The notes beneath the pieces were generated by a model. That model was not told the origin of the DNA, searched no databases, and was given only the letters and a program-made list of their open reading frames with translations. The translations under genes and the position numbers were made by a program. Below, one piece after another: positions 1 to 8,422 of a DNA stretch of 64,000 nt. The stretch spans positions 35,678-99,677 of the forward strand of contig JAGDZP010000001.1 of NCBI GenBank assembly GCA_049115735.1, read 5' to 3'. Position 1 is the first letter of the stretch; each line of letters begins with the position of its first letter. This DNA comes from CAXBNB01 sp049115735 (GTDB lineage: Bacteria; Bacteroidota; Bacteroidia; Cytophagales; Cyclobacteriaceae).

Positions 1-48
1 CTAACCGTTAGGCCAGCCTCTTCTGATATCTATCTATTCTAAAAGTTA

Positions 49-2076
49 CTAAGCGAGATACGCTTTCACTTTTTCGTACACTTGTGGGCCAGTGTACCCA
101 AACTTCTCATCCAATACTCCGGCAGGTGCAGAGTAACCAAAGTGATCCAAGCCGATCACCAGCGAATCATATCCGACAATCGGACGCAAAGTTTCCGGTA
201 GACCGGCAGTCAGACCCACTTTCGGTGTACCTGACGGAATCAATGATTCCTGGTATGAAGTGCTTTGAGTTCTAAACAATCCATCAGAAATAACTGATAC
301 AACTCTTACCTTCAGGTTATCTTCTTCCAGTAATTCTGCCGCAGCAATTAAAGTAGATACTTCCGAACCATTAGCCACTAGGACTACATCAGGGTCAGCA
401 ACATCTTTTACAGCATAGGCACCCTTTTCAGCATTCAAAGAGTCTTCATATCGGCTATTTCCTGTTGCAGGAACATCTTTGATGCCTTGTCGTGACAAGA
501 TGAGGCAAGATGGAGTTTTTGTGTTTTCCATCGCCATTTTCCAGGCTACTGAAGTTTCTAGCGCGTCAGCTGGTCTTAAAGCCAGTAAACTCATATCACC
601 TGAGTGGTTTTTCAATTTCTCTAGCAATCTGATCTGAGCTTCCTGCTCCACAGGCTGATGGGTAGGGCCATCCTCACCAACACGGAATGCATCATGGGTC
701 CATACAAACTTCACGGGTAGCTCCATCAAAGCTGACAGCCTTGCTGCTGGTTTCATATAGTCAGAGAATACAAAGAAAGTAGCCACAACAGGGATCACAC
801 CTCCGTGAAGTGCCATACCGTTTGCGATAGCGGCCATGGTAAATTCAGCAACACCGGCTTGCAAGAAAGCGCCTGAGAAATCATTCTTTTTGAACACAGT
901 GGTTTTCTTCAAGAAACCATCCGTTTTATCACTATTCGATAAGTCTGCAGAAGAAACAATCATGTTTTCTACATTCTCTGCAAAGTGAGCAAGTACAGCG
1001 GAAGAAGCGGCTCTGGAAGCAACTCCTTCTTTTTGGGCAATTGAACTATAGTCTATTTCCGGTGCTTCTCTACTAAAGAATTTTTCCAGCTTGGCTGCTA
1101 ATTCTGGATTGGCAGCAGCCCATGCTTGTTCTTCAGCTTTTTTCTGTGCGGCGTAGGCCTTTTTCTCATTTAGCTTTTGTGCATAAAGAGCTTGCACATC
1201 TTCAAAGATCTGAAACTGATTCTCAGCATCACCGCCAAGGTTTTCAATAGTTTTTGCCAGAGATGCTCCAGCATTTGTCAATGGCTGGCCGTGAGTTGAG
1301 CACTGGGCTTCAAAACTTTCACCTGTATCGGTTACAGCTCCTTTTCCCATGATCGTTTTACCAATGATAAGTGTTGGTTTTTCTGTTTCGGCCACAGCCG
1401 CATCCAATGCATTTCTGATCGCATCATGATCGTGCCCATCAATGGTAGTCACGCTCCAGCCCCAGGCTTCATATTTTTTAGCAGTATCCTCATTGGTTAC
1501 TTCAGAAGTGCTGGACGAAAGCTGAATATCATTGGAGTCGTAGAACATAACCAGATTACTCAATCCAAGGAACCCTGCTATTCGGCCGGCACCTTGAGAT
1601 ATTTCTTCCTGGATACCTCCATCAGAGATAAAGGTAAATGTTTTGTGAGCCATCCACTCTCCAAACCTTTCAACCAAAAACCTTTCTGCAATCGCGGCAC
1701 CTAGCGCCATCACGTGCCCTTGCCCCAATGGGCCGGAAGTGTTTTCCACGCCTCTTGCCACATCTACTTCTGGGTGTCCTGGTGTGCAACTTCCCCATTG
1801 TCTGAAGTTAGCCAAGTCATCCATGCTGTAGTGACCCTGCAGTGATAAAGCAGAATATAACATAGGGGACATGTGTCCTGGATCAAGGAAAAATCGATCC
1901 CTGTTTTTCCAGTTCATATCATTCGGATCATAGTTTAGATAGTCCGAATAAAGTATATGAATATAATCAGCTCCGCCCATAGGTCCGCCAGGGTGTCCTG
2001 ATTTTGCTTTTTCTACCATGGCAGCTGATAAGATTCTGATATTGTCAGCGGCTTGAAGGTCGATACTCTTTTTCAT
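49..2076 (-). CDS. tkt: Transketolase
   Basis: Thiamine-diphosphate enzyme of the non-oxidative pentose phosphate pathway; moves two-carbon ketol units between sugar phosphates in the cytoplasm. The 675-residue length is normal for a single-chain bacterial transketolase. Visible landmarks: an N-terminal TPP domain with GPLGQGH near residue 115 and a SDGGIQEE...YDSNDI segment in place of the usual GDG...N cofactor motif, then the signature VGEDGPTHQP near residue 465 in the pyrimidine-binding domain, then the C-terminal domain. The ATG start gives a complete N-terminus (LQAADNIRILSAAMV). A candidate promoter lies about 180 bases upstream. Nothing looks truncated. Very confident in the family. 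Confidence 0.97.
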   Translation of the reverse strand: MKKSIDLQAADNIRILSAAMVEKAKSGHPGGPMGGADYIHILYSDYLNYDPNDMNWKNRDRFFLDPGHMSPMLYSALSLQGHYSMDDLANFRQWGSCTPGHPEVDVARGVENTSGPLGQGHVMALGAAIAERFLVERFGEWMAHKTFTFISDGGIQEEISQGAGRIAGFLGLSNLVMFYDSNDIQLSSSTSEVTNEDTAKKYEAWGWSVTTIDGHDHDAIRNALDAAVAETEKPTLIIGKTIMGKGAVTDTGESFEAQCSTHGQPLTNAGASLAKTIENLGGDAENQFQIFEDVQALYAQKLNEKKAYAAQKKAEEQAWAAANPELAAKLEKFFSREAPEIDYSSIAQKEGVASRAASSAVLAHFAENVENMIVSSADLSNSDKTDGFLKKTTVFKKNDFSGAFLQAGVAEFTMAAIANGMALHGGVIPVVATFFVFSDYMKPAARLSALMELPVKFVWTHDAFRVGEDGPTHQPVEQEAQIRLLEKLKNHSGDMSLLALRPADALETSVAWKMAMENTKTPSCLILSRQGIKDVPATGNSRYEDSLNAEKGAYAVKDVADPDVVLVANGSEVSTLIAAAELLEEDNLKVRVVSVISDGLFRTQSTSYQESLIPSGTPKVGLTAGLPETLRPIVGYDSLVIGLDHFGYSAPAGVLDEKFGYTGPQVYEKVKAYLA

Positions 2077-2261
2077 AGGTCTAGTTAGATGTATTTAATT
2101 TTTATTTCCAGTAAAATTTCAATTGTCGGTTGAAAATGCATGGTCTTCCAATTGAGAAAAATCAATAGGAATGAAGAGTTTTCAAAGCGACTTAATGTTA
2201 ATAATCTTAAGGAAGGAATCAATTGAATAAAGCTTGCAAAACTCACAATCTAAATTCAAGG

Positions 2262-2290
2262 CGAAGGTAGTATCTTTTGTGTTTATTCAA
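2262..2290 (-). promoter_or_regulatory. Candidate promoter for transketolase
   Basis: Read on the minus strand this is TTG, 18 bases, TACCTTCG, close to the Bacteroidota promoter pattern (TTG near -33, TAnnTTTG near -7) with one mismatch in the -7 box. It would give a leader of roughly 180 bases before the transketolase ATG, which is long, so the assignment is tentative. Confidence 0.35.
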
Positions 2291-2348
2291 AAAACGTCAA
2301 TCAACAATTTGATGTGAGGGCAAGTGAAAAGATCAAAATGGCAAATGC

Positions 2349-3104
2349 CTACTTGATTTTGTGGAACATATATTGTCCTAGCTTTCTCAAAGGCTTCAAC
2401 CAAAGAATTAGTGAATTCCCCTTTAATCCATTATTCTTCCAGGCTAATACATCTTCCCGGTGCACGGCCAATTTTTTGGGTAAGCTACCATTGCTGGCTC
2501 CACCGGTTCTCATTTTCACCAAAATTTTTGGGATGTAGTTGGACGATATCTTATGCGTATAAAACAACCTCAAAATCAAATCGTAATCACCGGCTATTTT
2601 GTATGAGTCGTTATACAGTCCATATTTATCATACACAGATTTCCTTATGAATAGCGCAGGGTGGGGGATAGTCCAACCTCTTTGGAATTTTTTTTGATCG
2701 ATTGTTCCGGTTTTCCAATACCTAACAATTTTGCTTGTGTTTTCAGGCTTGATATATACAAGGTCTCCATAGGCAGCTTCCGTACCATTTTCAAATGCAT
2801 TTACAACATTTTCTATCACCTGGTCGCTGGCATAAAAGTCATCCGAATTAAGGATGGCCACTATTTCTCCTGTACAATGCTTGATGCCCTTGTTGATGGC
2901 GTCATATATGCCTTTGTCTGGGCCATTTAATAAGATAGAATCCTCTCCGTAATGCGACTGAATAATGTCTACAGTGTTATCCTGTGATCCACCATCACAA
3001 AAGATATGTTCGATCTCTTTGTGAGTTTGTGATTTGACACTTTTAATCGTATCATCAATGGTTTTCCCACTGTCTTTGCATACGGTGATAACTGAAACGA
3101 TCAT
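2349..3104 (-). CDS. Family 2 glycosyltransferase
   Basis: GT-A fold glycosyltransferase of family GT2, expected to add a sugar from a nucleotide donor during surface glycan synthesis at the cytoplasmic face of the membrane. The N-terminus (VSVITVCKDSGKTIDDTI) is the first strand and helix of GT2 enzymes; the metal-binding DxD-like motif is LNSDD near residue 86, and GDYDLILRL near residue 178 is the acceptor-side motif of the WcaA-like group. At 251 residues it is a normal short GT2 with no membrane segment. It points away from the main polysaccharide locus, sharing an upstream region of about 390 bases with it, and may be an outlying member. Donor and acceptor cannot be predicted. Confidence 0.88.
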   Translation of the reverse strand: MIVSVITVCKDSGKTIDDTIKSVKSQTHKEIEHIFCDGGSQDNTVDIIQSHYGEDSILLNGPDKGIYDAINKGIKHCTGEIVAILNSDDFYASDQVIENVVNAFENGTEAAYGDLVYIKPENTSKIVRYWKTGTIDQKKFQRGWTIPHPALFIRKSVYDKYGLYNDSYKIAGDYDLILRLFYTHKISSNYIPKILVKMRTGGASNGSLPKKLAVHREDVLAWKNNGLKGNSLILWLKPLRKLGQYMFHKIK

Positions 3105-3493
3105 TTGTTGATGAGATCCACTAGCTTATAATTGTTCTACTCAATTATTTCTGGTAGAATATCAACGTCTTGAATTACTCTATTCTTGTAGAAATTATGA
3201 GTTTAGTTGTCGAAGTTAAGGCATTCTGATTTTTTTCATCAGCTTTTTTTCGATAAAGAGTTGTAAATATCTATGTAGGCACAGTACTTTCCATCCCTGT
3301 CAAATCCGGTTACCTTAGGCTCATTTTCTGCAATACCCTAAAGTCATCCAAATGTTAAGAATTTAGAAATTACCAATAATGATTATGAATATTTTTGGAT
3401 TATTGTTAATATTGAGTAATTAAACTACTCAATCATTGCTTATTCTGGTGTGATTGAGGTGGCGAAGCTGGGTATAAGCCTAGCTAAGATGTC
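3105..3493. promoter_or_regulatory. Divergent intergenic leader of the polysaccharide locus
   Basis: This 389-base gap has no gene. It contains two perfect 7-base inverted repeats: ATAATTG/CAATTAT at 3128-3134 and 3142-3148, just upstream of the minus-strand glycosyltransferase, and TTGAGTA/TACTCAA at 3412-3418 and 3426-3432, about 60 bases before the regulator gene. A TATTTTTG box at 3390-3397 fits the -7 pattern TAnnTTTG, but no TTG is well placed upstream. The second hairpin would lie in the transcript leader, where a NusG-paralogue of the UpxY type could act. Function is inferred from position only. Confidence 0.4.
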
Positions 3494-4021
3494 ATGATAA
3501 ATACGCTAATTACTTCCAAAACACGCATTAAACTTCTCTTGAAGTTTTTCCTCAATCCGGATAACTCTGCCTACCTAAGAGGCCTGGAATCAGAATTCAA
3601 TGAGTCATCCAATGCCATTAGACTGGAGTTGAATAGGTTGGAAGAGGCTAACATGTTGAATACGGAGCAGGTTGGGAATAGGAAGTTGTTTCGGGTAAAT
3701 CAGAAACATCCACTCTTTGGGGATATAAAAAACATAGTATCCAAATACTTCGGGTTAGATGTGGTTATAGATCATATCATCCAAAAGATTGGGAATCTGA
3801 AGACTGTTTATCTAACTGGTGATATTGCCAAGGGGATGGATGCAAAAATCATCGATCTCATTTTGGTAGGTACGATTGATCAGCCTTACCTCATAGAGCT
3901 AATAGAAAAAGCTGAGAAGCTCATACACAGAAAGGTCAGGTATATTATTTATTCTGAGAAGGAGTTTGAATCTGTAGATGTATCCAATAATGGCACTTAT
4001 TTATTGATCTGGCAGAAGTAG
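3494..4021 (+). CDS. Winged-helix regulator with a degenerate nucleotidyltransferase-like half
   Basis: First gene of the polysaccharide locus. Residues about 5-75 form a winged helix of the ArsR/MarR type (KLLLKFFLNPD..., then SSNAIRLELNRLEEANML as the recognition region). Residues about 90-175 resemble a MNT nucleotidyltransferase fold: TGDIAKGMDAKIIDLILVG aligns with the usual GSxARG...DSDIDLLV, but the glycine-serine is GD and the first aspartate of the DxD pair is isoleucine, so catalysis is unlikely. Its stop codon directly abuts the ATG of the UpxY gene, so the two are co-transcribed and probably act together on the locus. Such regulators are common at the head of Bacteroidota polysaccharide operons; ligand and operator are unknown. 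Confidence 0.75.
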   Translation: MINTLITSKTRIKLLLKFFLNPDNSAYLRGLESEFNESSNAIRLELNRLEEANMLNTEQVGNRKLFRVNQKHPLFGDIKNIVSKYFGLDVVIDHIIQKIGNLKTVYLTGDIAKGMDAKIIDLILVGTIDQPYLIELIEKAEKLIHRKVRYIIYSEKEFESVDVSNNGTYLLIWQK

Positions 4022-4507
4022 ATGGCGGAGAATACAGATAAAAGGTGGCTGGTGTTGTACACCAAGCCAAGAAATGAAAAGAAAGTTACAGAACGACTTT
4101 CCAAAAAAGGGTTTGAAATCTACTGTCCATTGGTTAAAACCCTCAGACAATGGAGTGATCGTAAGAAAAAGGTGGAAGTGCCATTGTTTTCGTCCTATGT
4201 TTTTATCCGTGTGGATGAAAAAGAAAGGCCCTTGGCTTTGCACGATCCTGGCGTCATGAACTACGTGTTTTGGCTTGGAAAACCAGCTGTAGTTCGAGAT
4301 AGTGAAATAGATGCCTTCCGGCAAATTGTAGAAAACGGTGAAGAAGTAGTAGTAGAAAGCTCAAGGCTTGAAAAAGGAAGCAAGGTAGAAATAGAAGAAG
4401 GTCCCTTCAAAGGAATGACAGGGATAGTAGATAAGTTAAACCCTCAATATTTCACCCTCTACATAGAGCAACTGGATTGTAAGGTGAGTTTTCAGTATAC
4501 TCGATGA
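4022..4507 (+). CDS. UpxY-type transcription antiterminator (NusG/RfaH paralogue)
   Basis: Locus-specific NusG paralogue that joins RNA polymerase and lets it read through a long polysaccharide operon. Residues 1-105 match the NusG N-terminal domain (WLVLYTKPRNEKKVTERL at residues 9-26), and residues about 120-160 hold a KOW domain (KGSKVEIEEGPFKGMTGIV). The length of 161 residues is typical of UpxY proteins. It starts on the base after the stop of the winged-helix gene and overlaps the next gene by four bases (ATGA), so it is embedded in the operon it probably controls. UpxY family function is established in Bacteroides capsule loci; action here is inferred. Confidence 0.9.
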   Translation: MAENTDKRWLVLYTKPRNEKKVTERLSKKGFEIYCPLVKTLRQWSDRKKKVEVPLFSSYVFIRVDEKERPLALHDPGVMNYVFWLGKPAVVRDSEIDAFRQIVENGEEVVVESSRLEKGSKVEIEEGPFKGMTGIVDKLNPQYFTLYIEQLDCKVSFQYTR

Positions 4508-5538
4508 AAGTTAAGAAAGTCATAGTTACAGGAGCCGCTGGTTTTATAGGCTTTCATCTTTGCAAACGATTGTTAGAAGAAGGATTTGTGGTTGTTGGGA
4601 TCGATAGTCTTAATGATTACTATGATGTGCAGCTTAAACTTGATCGGTTAGATCAAATACGACATGAACCAAACTTTACATTTGCTCCAATAAATATTAC
4701 TGATAAGCCTAAGCTGGATGAACTGTTCAAAAAATTCGAATTCGATTATGTAATTAACCTTGCAGCACAAGCAGGTGTAAGACACAGCATAGACAAGCCT
4801 TATGAATATATAGATTCCAATTTAATAGGATTTATCAACATATTAGAGGCCTGTAGAAATAATTCAGTGGAGCATTTGATTTTTGCTTCATCAAGCTCAG
4901 TTTATGGGGCAAATAAAAAAGTGCCTTTTGAAGAATCGGATCATACTGATCACCCAGTTTCGCTTTATGCGGCTACCAAAAAATCCAACGAAATGATGGC
5001 GCATGCCTATTCGGCACTTTACAATATTCCATGTACAGGATTGAGGTTTTTCACCGTTTATGGACCATGGGGTAGACCTGATATGGCTTACTTTAAATTT
5101 GCCAAATCCATTATGAATAATGAACCGATCAAGGTATTCAATAATGGCGAAATGAGCCGAGATTTCACCTATATTGATGATATTGTTCAAGGGATATCCA
5201 GGTTGCTGAGTGTAGTACCACGTACAGCAAGGAATGAAGAAACAGGCCCACAGGAAAGTTTCGAGGCACCTTACGCTATATGTAATATTGGTAACAATAG
5301 TCCAGTGAAGCTAATGGATTTCATTTCAATGCTAGAAAAACATATTGGAGTTAAGGCGATCAAAGAATTTCAACCCATGCAGCAGGGAGATGTAAAAGAA
5401 ACATACGCCAGCATAAATAAGCTTAACACTCTAGCTGGTTTCTCACCATCTACATCTCTGGATGAAGGATTAGAGAAATTTGTAGCTTGGTTCAAGAGTT
5501 ATAATACACTTGAGGCCAGCGAATCGATTCAAAGATGA
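4504..5538 (+). CDS. NAD-dependent nucleotide-sugar epimerase, UDP-glucuronate 4-epimerase type
   Basis: Extended short-chain dehydrogenase/reductase that most resembles UDP-glucuronate 4-epimerases, giving UDP-galacturonate for the glycan. The Rossmann motif GAAGFIGFHL is at residues 10-19, the catalytic serine sits in the ASSSSVYG stretch near residue 130, and YAATKKSNE near residue 156 is the YxxxK pair. The segment DSLNDYYDVQLKLDRL near residue 38 is characteristic of the uronate epimerase subgroup, as is the length of 344 residues. It overlaps the UpxY gene by ATGA. A UDP-glucose or dTDP-glucose enzyme is a less likely alternative. Confidence 0.87.
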   Translation: MKVKKVIVTGAAGFIGFHLCKRLLEEGFVVVGIDSLNDYYDVQLKLDRLDQIRHEPNFTFAPINITDKPKLDELFKKFEFDYVINLAAQAGVRHSIDKPYEYIDSNLIGFINILEACRNNSVEHLIFASSSSVYGANKKVPFEESDHTDHPVSLYAATKKSNEMMAHAYSALYNIPCTGLRFFTVYGPWGRPDMAYFKFAKSIMNNEPIKVFNNGEMSRDFTYIDDIVQGISRLLSVVPRTARNEETGPQESFEAPYAICNIGNNSPVKLMDFISMLEKHIGVKAIKEFQPMQQGDVKETYASINKLNTLAGFSPSTSLDEGLEKFVAWFKSYNTLEASESIQR

Positions 5539-5548
5539 TTAAAAATTA

Positions 5549-6403
5549 ATGAATCAATCCAACAAAATAACGATTTACTCAGCTGAAAAAAGGGGCCAAT
5601 CTATTTTTAGAATCTTCAAGGAAATGATTAGTGAGCTTCCCGAAGCGCATGAACTTGGTCAAAGACTTTTCAAAAGGAACATAAAGGCCTTATATCGTCA
5701 ATCTCTACTTGGATTCTTTTGGGCTTTGATACCACCGCTTGTTACAGCAGGTGTTTGGATTTTATTACGCAGCAACAATGTCGCAAACTTTGGAGAGACA
5801 AATGTGCCTTACCCTGTATTCATAATTACAGGAACTTTACTCTGGCAAATATTTTCCGAATCAATTACAACACCCTTAACAAGTGTAAACACCAATAAGA
5901 GTATTCTTGTCAAAATTAATATTCCTCGTGAAGGGCTGCTACTATCAGGAATATATACTTTGATATTTAACCTGTCTATCAAAACAGCAATTCTAGTCAT
6001 CATATATTTTTATTTTGAGCAGGCATTGACATGGTCAGTTTTGATGGTTCCTGTTGGTATTATCGCGATAGTTATTTGTGGTTTTTCACTAGGATTATTA
6101 ATTGTACCTATTGGAATGCTATATACAGATATAGGCAGAGGAGTTACCCTCATATTACCATTTTTGATGTATCTCACACCTGTAATCTACCCAATGAAAA
6201 CAGAAGGACTCTTTGGTTTATTCATGAAAGCCAACCCGATGGCTTCACTGCTTACCGAAACTAGAAACTGGCTAACATCAAAGCCTATCTATGATTTGAA
6301 CATGTTCATTTATTACACAGGGTTCTTTTTTCTCATTCTTATTGTTGGTTTAGTAATTTATAGGATATCCATGCCAATGATTATTGAGAGGATAGGATCT
6401 TAG
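5549..6403 (+). CDS. ABC transporter permease for polysaccharide export (Wzm type)
   Basis: Inner-membrane subunit of an ABC-2 exporter that carries a lipid-linked polysaccharide across the cytoplasmic membrane. An amphipathic N-terminus (ELGQRLFKRNIKALYRQS) precedes about six membrane segments: near residues 53-73, 88-110, 128-150, 165-190, 198-215 and 250-272. This layout and the 284-residue length match Wzm/KpsM/TagG proteins. Its ATPase partner begins about 600 bases downstream, separated by an inserted four-helix-bundle gene. In the absence of Wzx and Wzy in the window, this pair implies ABC-dependent export. Confidence 0.92.
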   Translation: MNQSNKITIYSAEKRGQSIFRIFKEMISELPEAHELGQRLFKRNIKALYRQSLLGFFWALIPPLVTAGVWILLRSNNVANFGETNVPYPVFIITGTLLWQIFSESITTPLTSVNTNKSILVKINIPREGLLLSGIYTLIFNLSIKTAILVIIYFYFEQALTWSVLMVPVGIIAIVICGFSLGLLIVPIGMLYTDIGRGVTLILPFLMYLTPVIYPMKTEGLFGLFMKANPMASLLTETRNWLTSKPIYDLNMFIYYTGFFFLILIVGLVIYRISMPMIIERIGS

Positions 6404-6463
6404 AAATGGTTTATTTGTGAAGATTGTTTATTCGTTTAGTTGCATGCCTCTTGATAGTCCAAG

Positions 6464-6481
6464 TCGAATCAACAAACCAAC
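6464..6481 (+). repeat. Left copy of an 18-base direct repeat around the four-helix-bundle gene
   Basis: TCGAATCAACAAACCAAC; matched at 17 of 18 positions by the copy at 6957-6974. The two copies bracket the four-helix-bundle gene and lie between the exporter permease and ATPase genes. This fits an inserted cassette, although AATCAAC-rich runs in this area could also arise by local slippage. Confidence 0.6.
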
Positions 6482-6584
6482 GACTTTCCAACTAAACTTT
6501 TACAGATAATTGGTTTATTCGTGGATTGAATAACAGTATGGGTTTCAAATCAACCTCTGCAAATCCCTAAATCAACAAACTTGC

Positions 6585-6956
6585 ATGTATACCTACTCTT
6601 TTGAAAAACTAGAAGTTTGGCAACTTGCAAGGCAACTCGTTAAGGACATTTATATCCTGACCAAAGACTTTCCTTCTGAAGAAAAATTTTCACTTACGTC
6701 TCAGATCAGAAGATCTGCACTTTCAATTAGTGCTAATATCGCCGAAGGAACATCCAGAGGAACTTCAAAGGATCAGGCTCATTTTACTCAAATGGCATAT
6801 TCTAGTTTGATGGAGTTGCTTAACCACTTAATTGTTTCAACGGATTTAGGTTACTTGACTCAAAATGCGCTTGATATAATAAGACCTCAAATAGAACTAT
6901 TGTCAAACAAACTCAACGCCTTTCATAAGTTCCAAAAGAACAGAAATACGAAATAA
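6585..6956 (+). CDS. Four helix bundle protein (23S rRNA intervening-sequence family)
   Basis: Small all-helical protein of the S23/IVS family, first known from intervening sequences of 23S rRNA genes; its molecular function is not established. The typical motifs are visible: FEKLEVWQLARQLV at residues 5-18, FPSEE at 31-35, QIRRSALSISANIAEG at 41-56 and YSSLMELLNHL near residues 74-84. The 123-residue length is normal. It separates wzm from wzt and is bracketed by 18-base direct repeats, so it looks like an insertion into an operon that usually has the two exporter genes side by side. Copies of this family are common in Bacteroidota polysaccharide loci. Confidence 0.9.
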   Translation: MYTYSFEKLEVWQLARQLVKDIYILTKDFPSEEKFSLTSQIRRSALSISANIAEGTSRGTSKDQAHFTQMAYSSLMELLNHLIVSTDLGYLTQNALDIIRPQIELLSNKLNAFHKFQKNRNTK

Positions 6957-6974
6957 TCGAATCAACAAATCAAC
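6957..6974 (+). repeat. Right copy of the 18-base direct repeat
   Basis: TCGAATCAACAAATCAAC begins directly after the stop codon of the four-helix-bundle gene and differs from the left copy at 6464-6481 by one base. It merges into further CAAATCAAC repeats up to about 6991, directly upstream of the region where the wzt reading frame begins. Confidence 0.6.
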
Positions 6975-7009
6975 ATATAAACAAATCAACAACTCCCGAA
7001 GCGGAGGTA

Positions 7010-8188
7010 TTGGTGCGGGTCGAGGGAGTCTCTAAGAAATTCTGCAAAGACCTCAAACGCTCCTTGTGGTATGGCATTCAGGACATCACTTCTGAACTAT
7101 TTGGTCTAAAGAAAAATGAAGGCCTACGTAGGGACGAATTCTGGGCAGTGAATGAAGTAAGCTTTGAGCTAAAGAGAGGAGAGTGCCTGGGGCTCATAGG
7201 ACATAATGGTGCAGGAAAAAGCACTTTACTTAAAATGCTGAATGGCCTTATCAAACCTGATAAAGGTTCGATAATGATGAAAGGCCGGATAGGTGCTTTG
7301 ATAGAACTGGGAGCGGGTTTCAATCCTATACTCACAGGAAGAGAAAATGTGTTTAATAATGGAGCGGTTCTGGGTTTTACCCAGGAAGAAATAGCGAAAA
7401 AATATAAGGCAATAGTAGAATTTGCTGAGCTAGAGGAGTTTATGGATACTCCAGTGCAAAATTACAGCTCTGGCATGAAAGTCAGATTAGGCTTTGCAGT
7501 AGCTGCTCAAATGGAGCCGGATGTGTTGATTATTGATGAGGTGCTGGCAGTTGGGGATCTTGGTTTTAGAATAAAATGTTTGAATGAAATTCAACGTATA
7601 TTATCACGATCATCAGTAATATTTGTATCACACTCAATGCCACATGTCGGTCATTTGTGCACTCATTGTCTCTTACTAAAAAGTGGGGAAATTAGTTGCT
7701 TTTCTAATACAGTCTCAGATGTAATAGATTTATATCAAAGTCAATTTTCATCTGTAAATTCAAGTATATCTGGGTCCGGGGATGTAGCACTAAAGGACTT
7801 TAAAATAATGGGAGTTAATTCAGGAATTGAACCATCCGTCAACCTAGGCGACTTTTTGAATTTTCAAGTGATCTTGTTTAGTGAAAATTTTATTGACGTA
7901 CTTTATGCTCGATTAATAATACGGAACATCGATCAGAGAGCTGTATCTCATATAATTACTAAAGATTATAATTCTTTTCAATTACCAAGTGTACTAGGTG
8001 AAGTGAAATTGAAAATTGAATCATATAAGGTGCTACTTTCTTCAGGAAGGTATTATATTTCAGTTTATCTATATGATAAGATGAATAAAGTTTTATGCAG
8101 GGTAGATAATGTGGCTTCTATTTATGTAAAGCATAGTATTTCATCTGGGGCAGATTCTTTTCAAACAGCCAAATGGGAACTTAAATGA
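7010..8188 (+). CDS. ABC transporter ATP-binding protein for polysaccharide export (Wzt type)
   Basis: ATPase partner of the Wzm-like permease. Residues about 1-240 are the nucleotide-binding domain: Walker A GHNGAGKST near residue 64, signature YSSGMKVRLG near residue 155, Walker B VLIIDEVLAVGD near residue 174, and a switch histidine in SHSMPH. Residues about 255-390 look like the C-terminal carbohydrate-binding domain of Wzt proteins, which recognises the finished chain end. The start is uncertain: no ATG exists before the ATPase core, the TTG at 7010 and the GTG at 7013 are the only near candidates, and the frame stays open upstream through the direct repeat to the four-helix-bundle gene. 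Family certain, start not. Confidence 0.9.
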   Translation: MVRVEGVSKKFCKDLKRSLWYGIQDITSELFGLKKNEGLRRDEFWAVNEVSFELKRGECLGLIGHNGAGKSTLLKMLNGLIKPDKGSIMMKGRIGALIELGAGFNPILTGRENVFNNGAVLGFTQEEIAKKYKAIVEFAELEEFMDTPVQNYSSGMKVRLGFAVAAQMEPDVLIIDEVLAVGDLGFRIKCLNEIQRILSRSSVIFVSHSMPHVGHLCTHCLLLKSGEISCFSNTVSDVIDLYQSQFSSVNSSISGSGDVALKDFKIMGVNSGIEPSVNLGDFLNFQVILFSENFIDVLYARLIIRNIDQRAVSHIITKDYNSFQLPSVLGEVKLKIESYKVLLSSGRYYISVYLYDKMNKVLCRVDNVASIYVKHSISSGADSFQTAKWELK

Positions 8189-8422
8189 ATGTGAATTGAA
8201 GCAAAATTTGAATGGCTTCAGAATTGGAATTATTCATAAAGAATATATACCAACTTAAGTTTTAATTAGTAATAGATGACGGAATTAAACTATAAGCTTA
8301 AGAATGTTGGTTTCATAAAATAACGATTAGACCTATAGATATGCAAGATAAAGTTTAGGTAATCGTACCATAAATAAGAAATACAATTGTGAAATGTCAG
8401 ATAAAATATAATACTTGACCCT
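8189..8422. other. Gap with a possible gene remnant
   Basis: No intact gene in these 234 bases. A short frame from the ATG at 8276 (MTELNYKLKNVGFIK, then stop) is followed two bases out of frame by TIRPIDMQDKV and another stop. The second piece resembles the first strand of GNAT acetyltransferases, so this could be the decayed start of one. The match is too short to be sure. Confidence 0.25.

Noticed and set aside
1..11. CTAACCGTTAG palindrome as a terminator of transketolase
   Set aside because: Only 5-base arms and no T-run; it lies at the window edge and cannot be judged.
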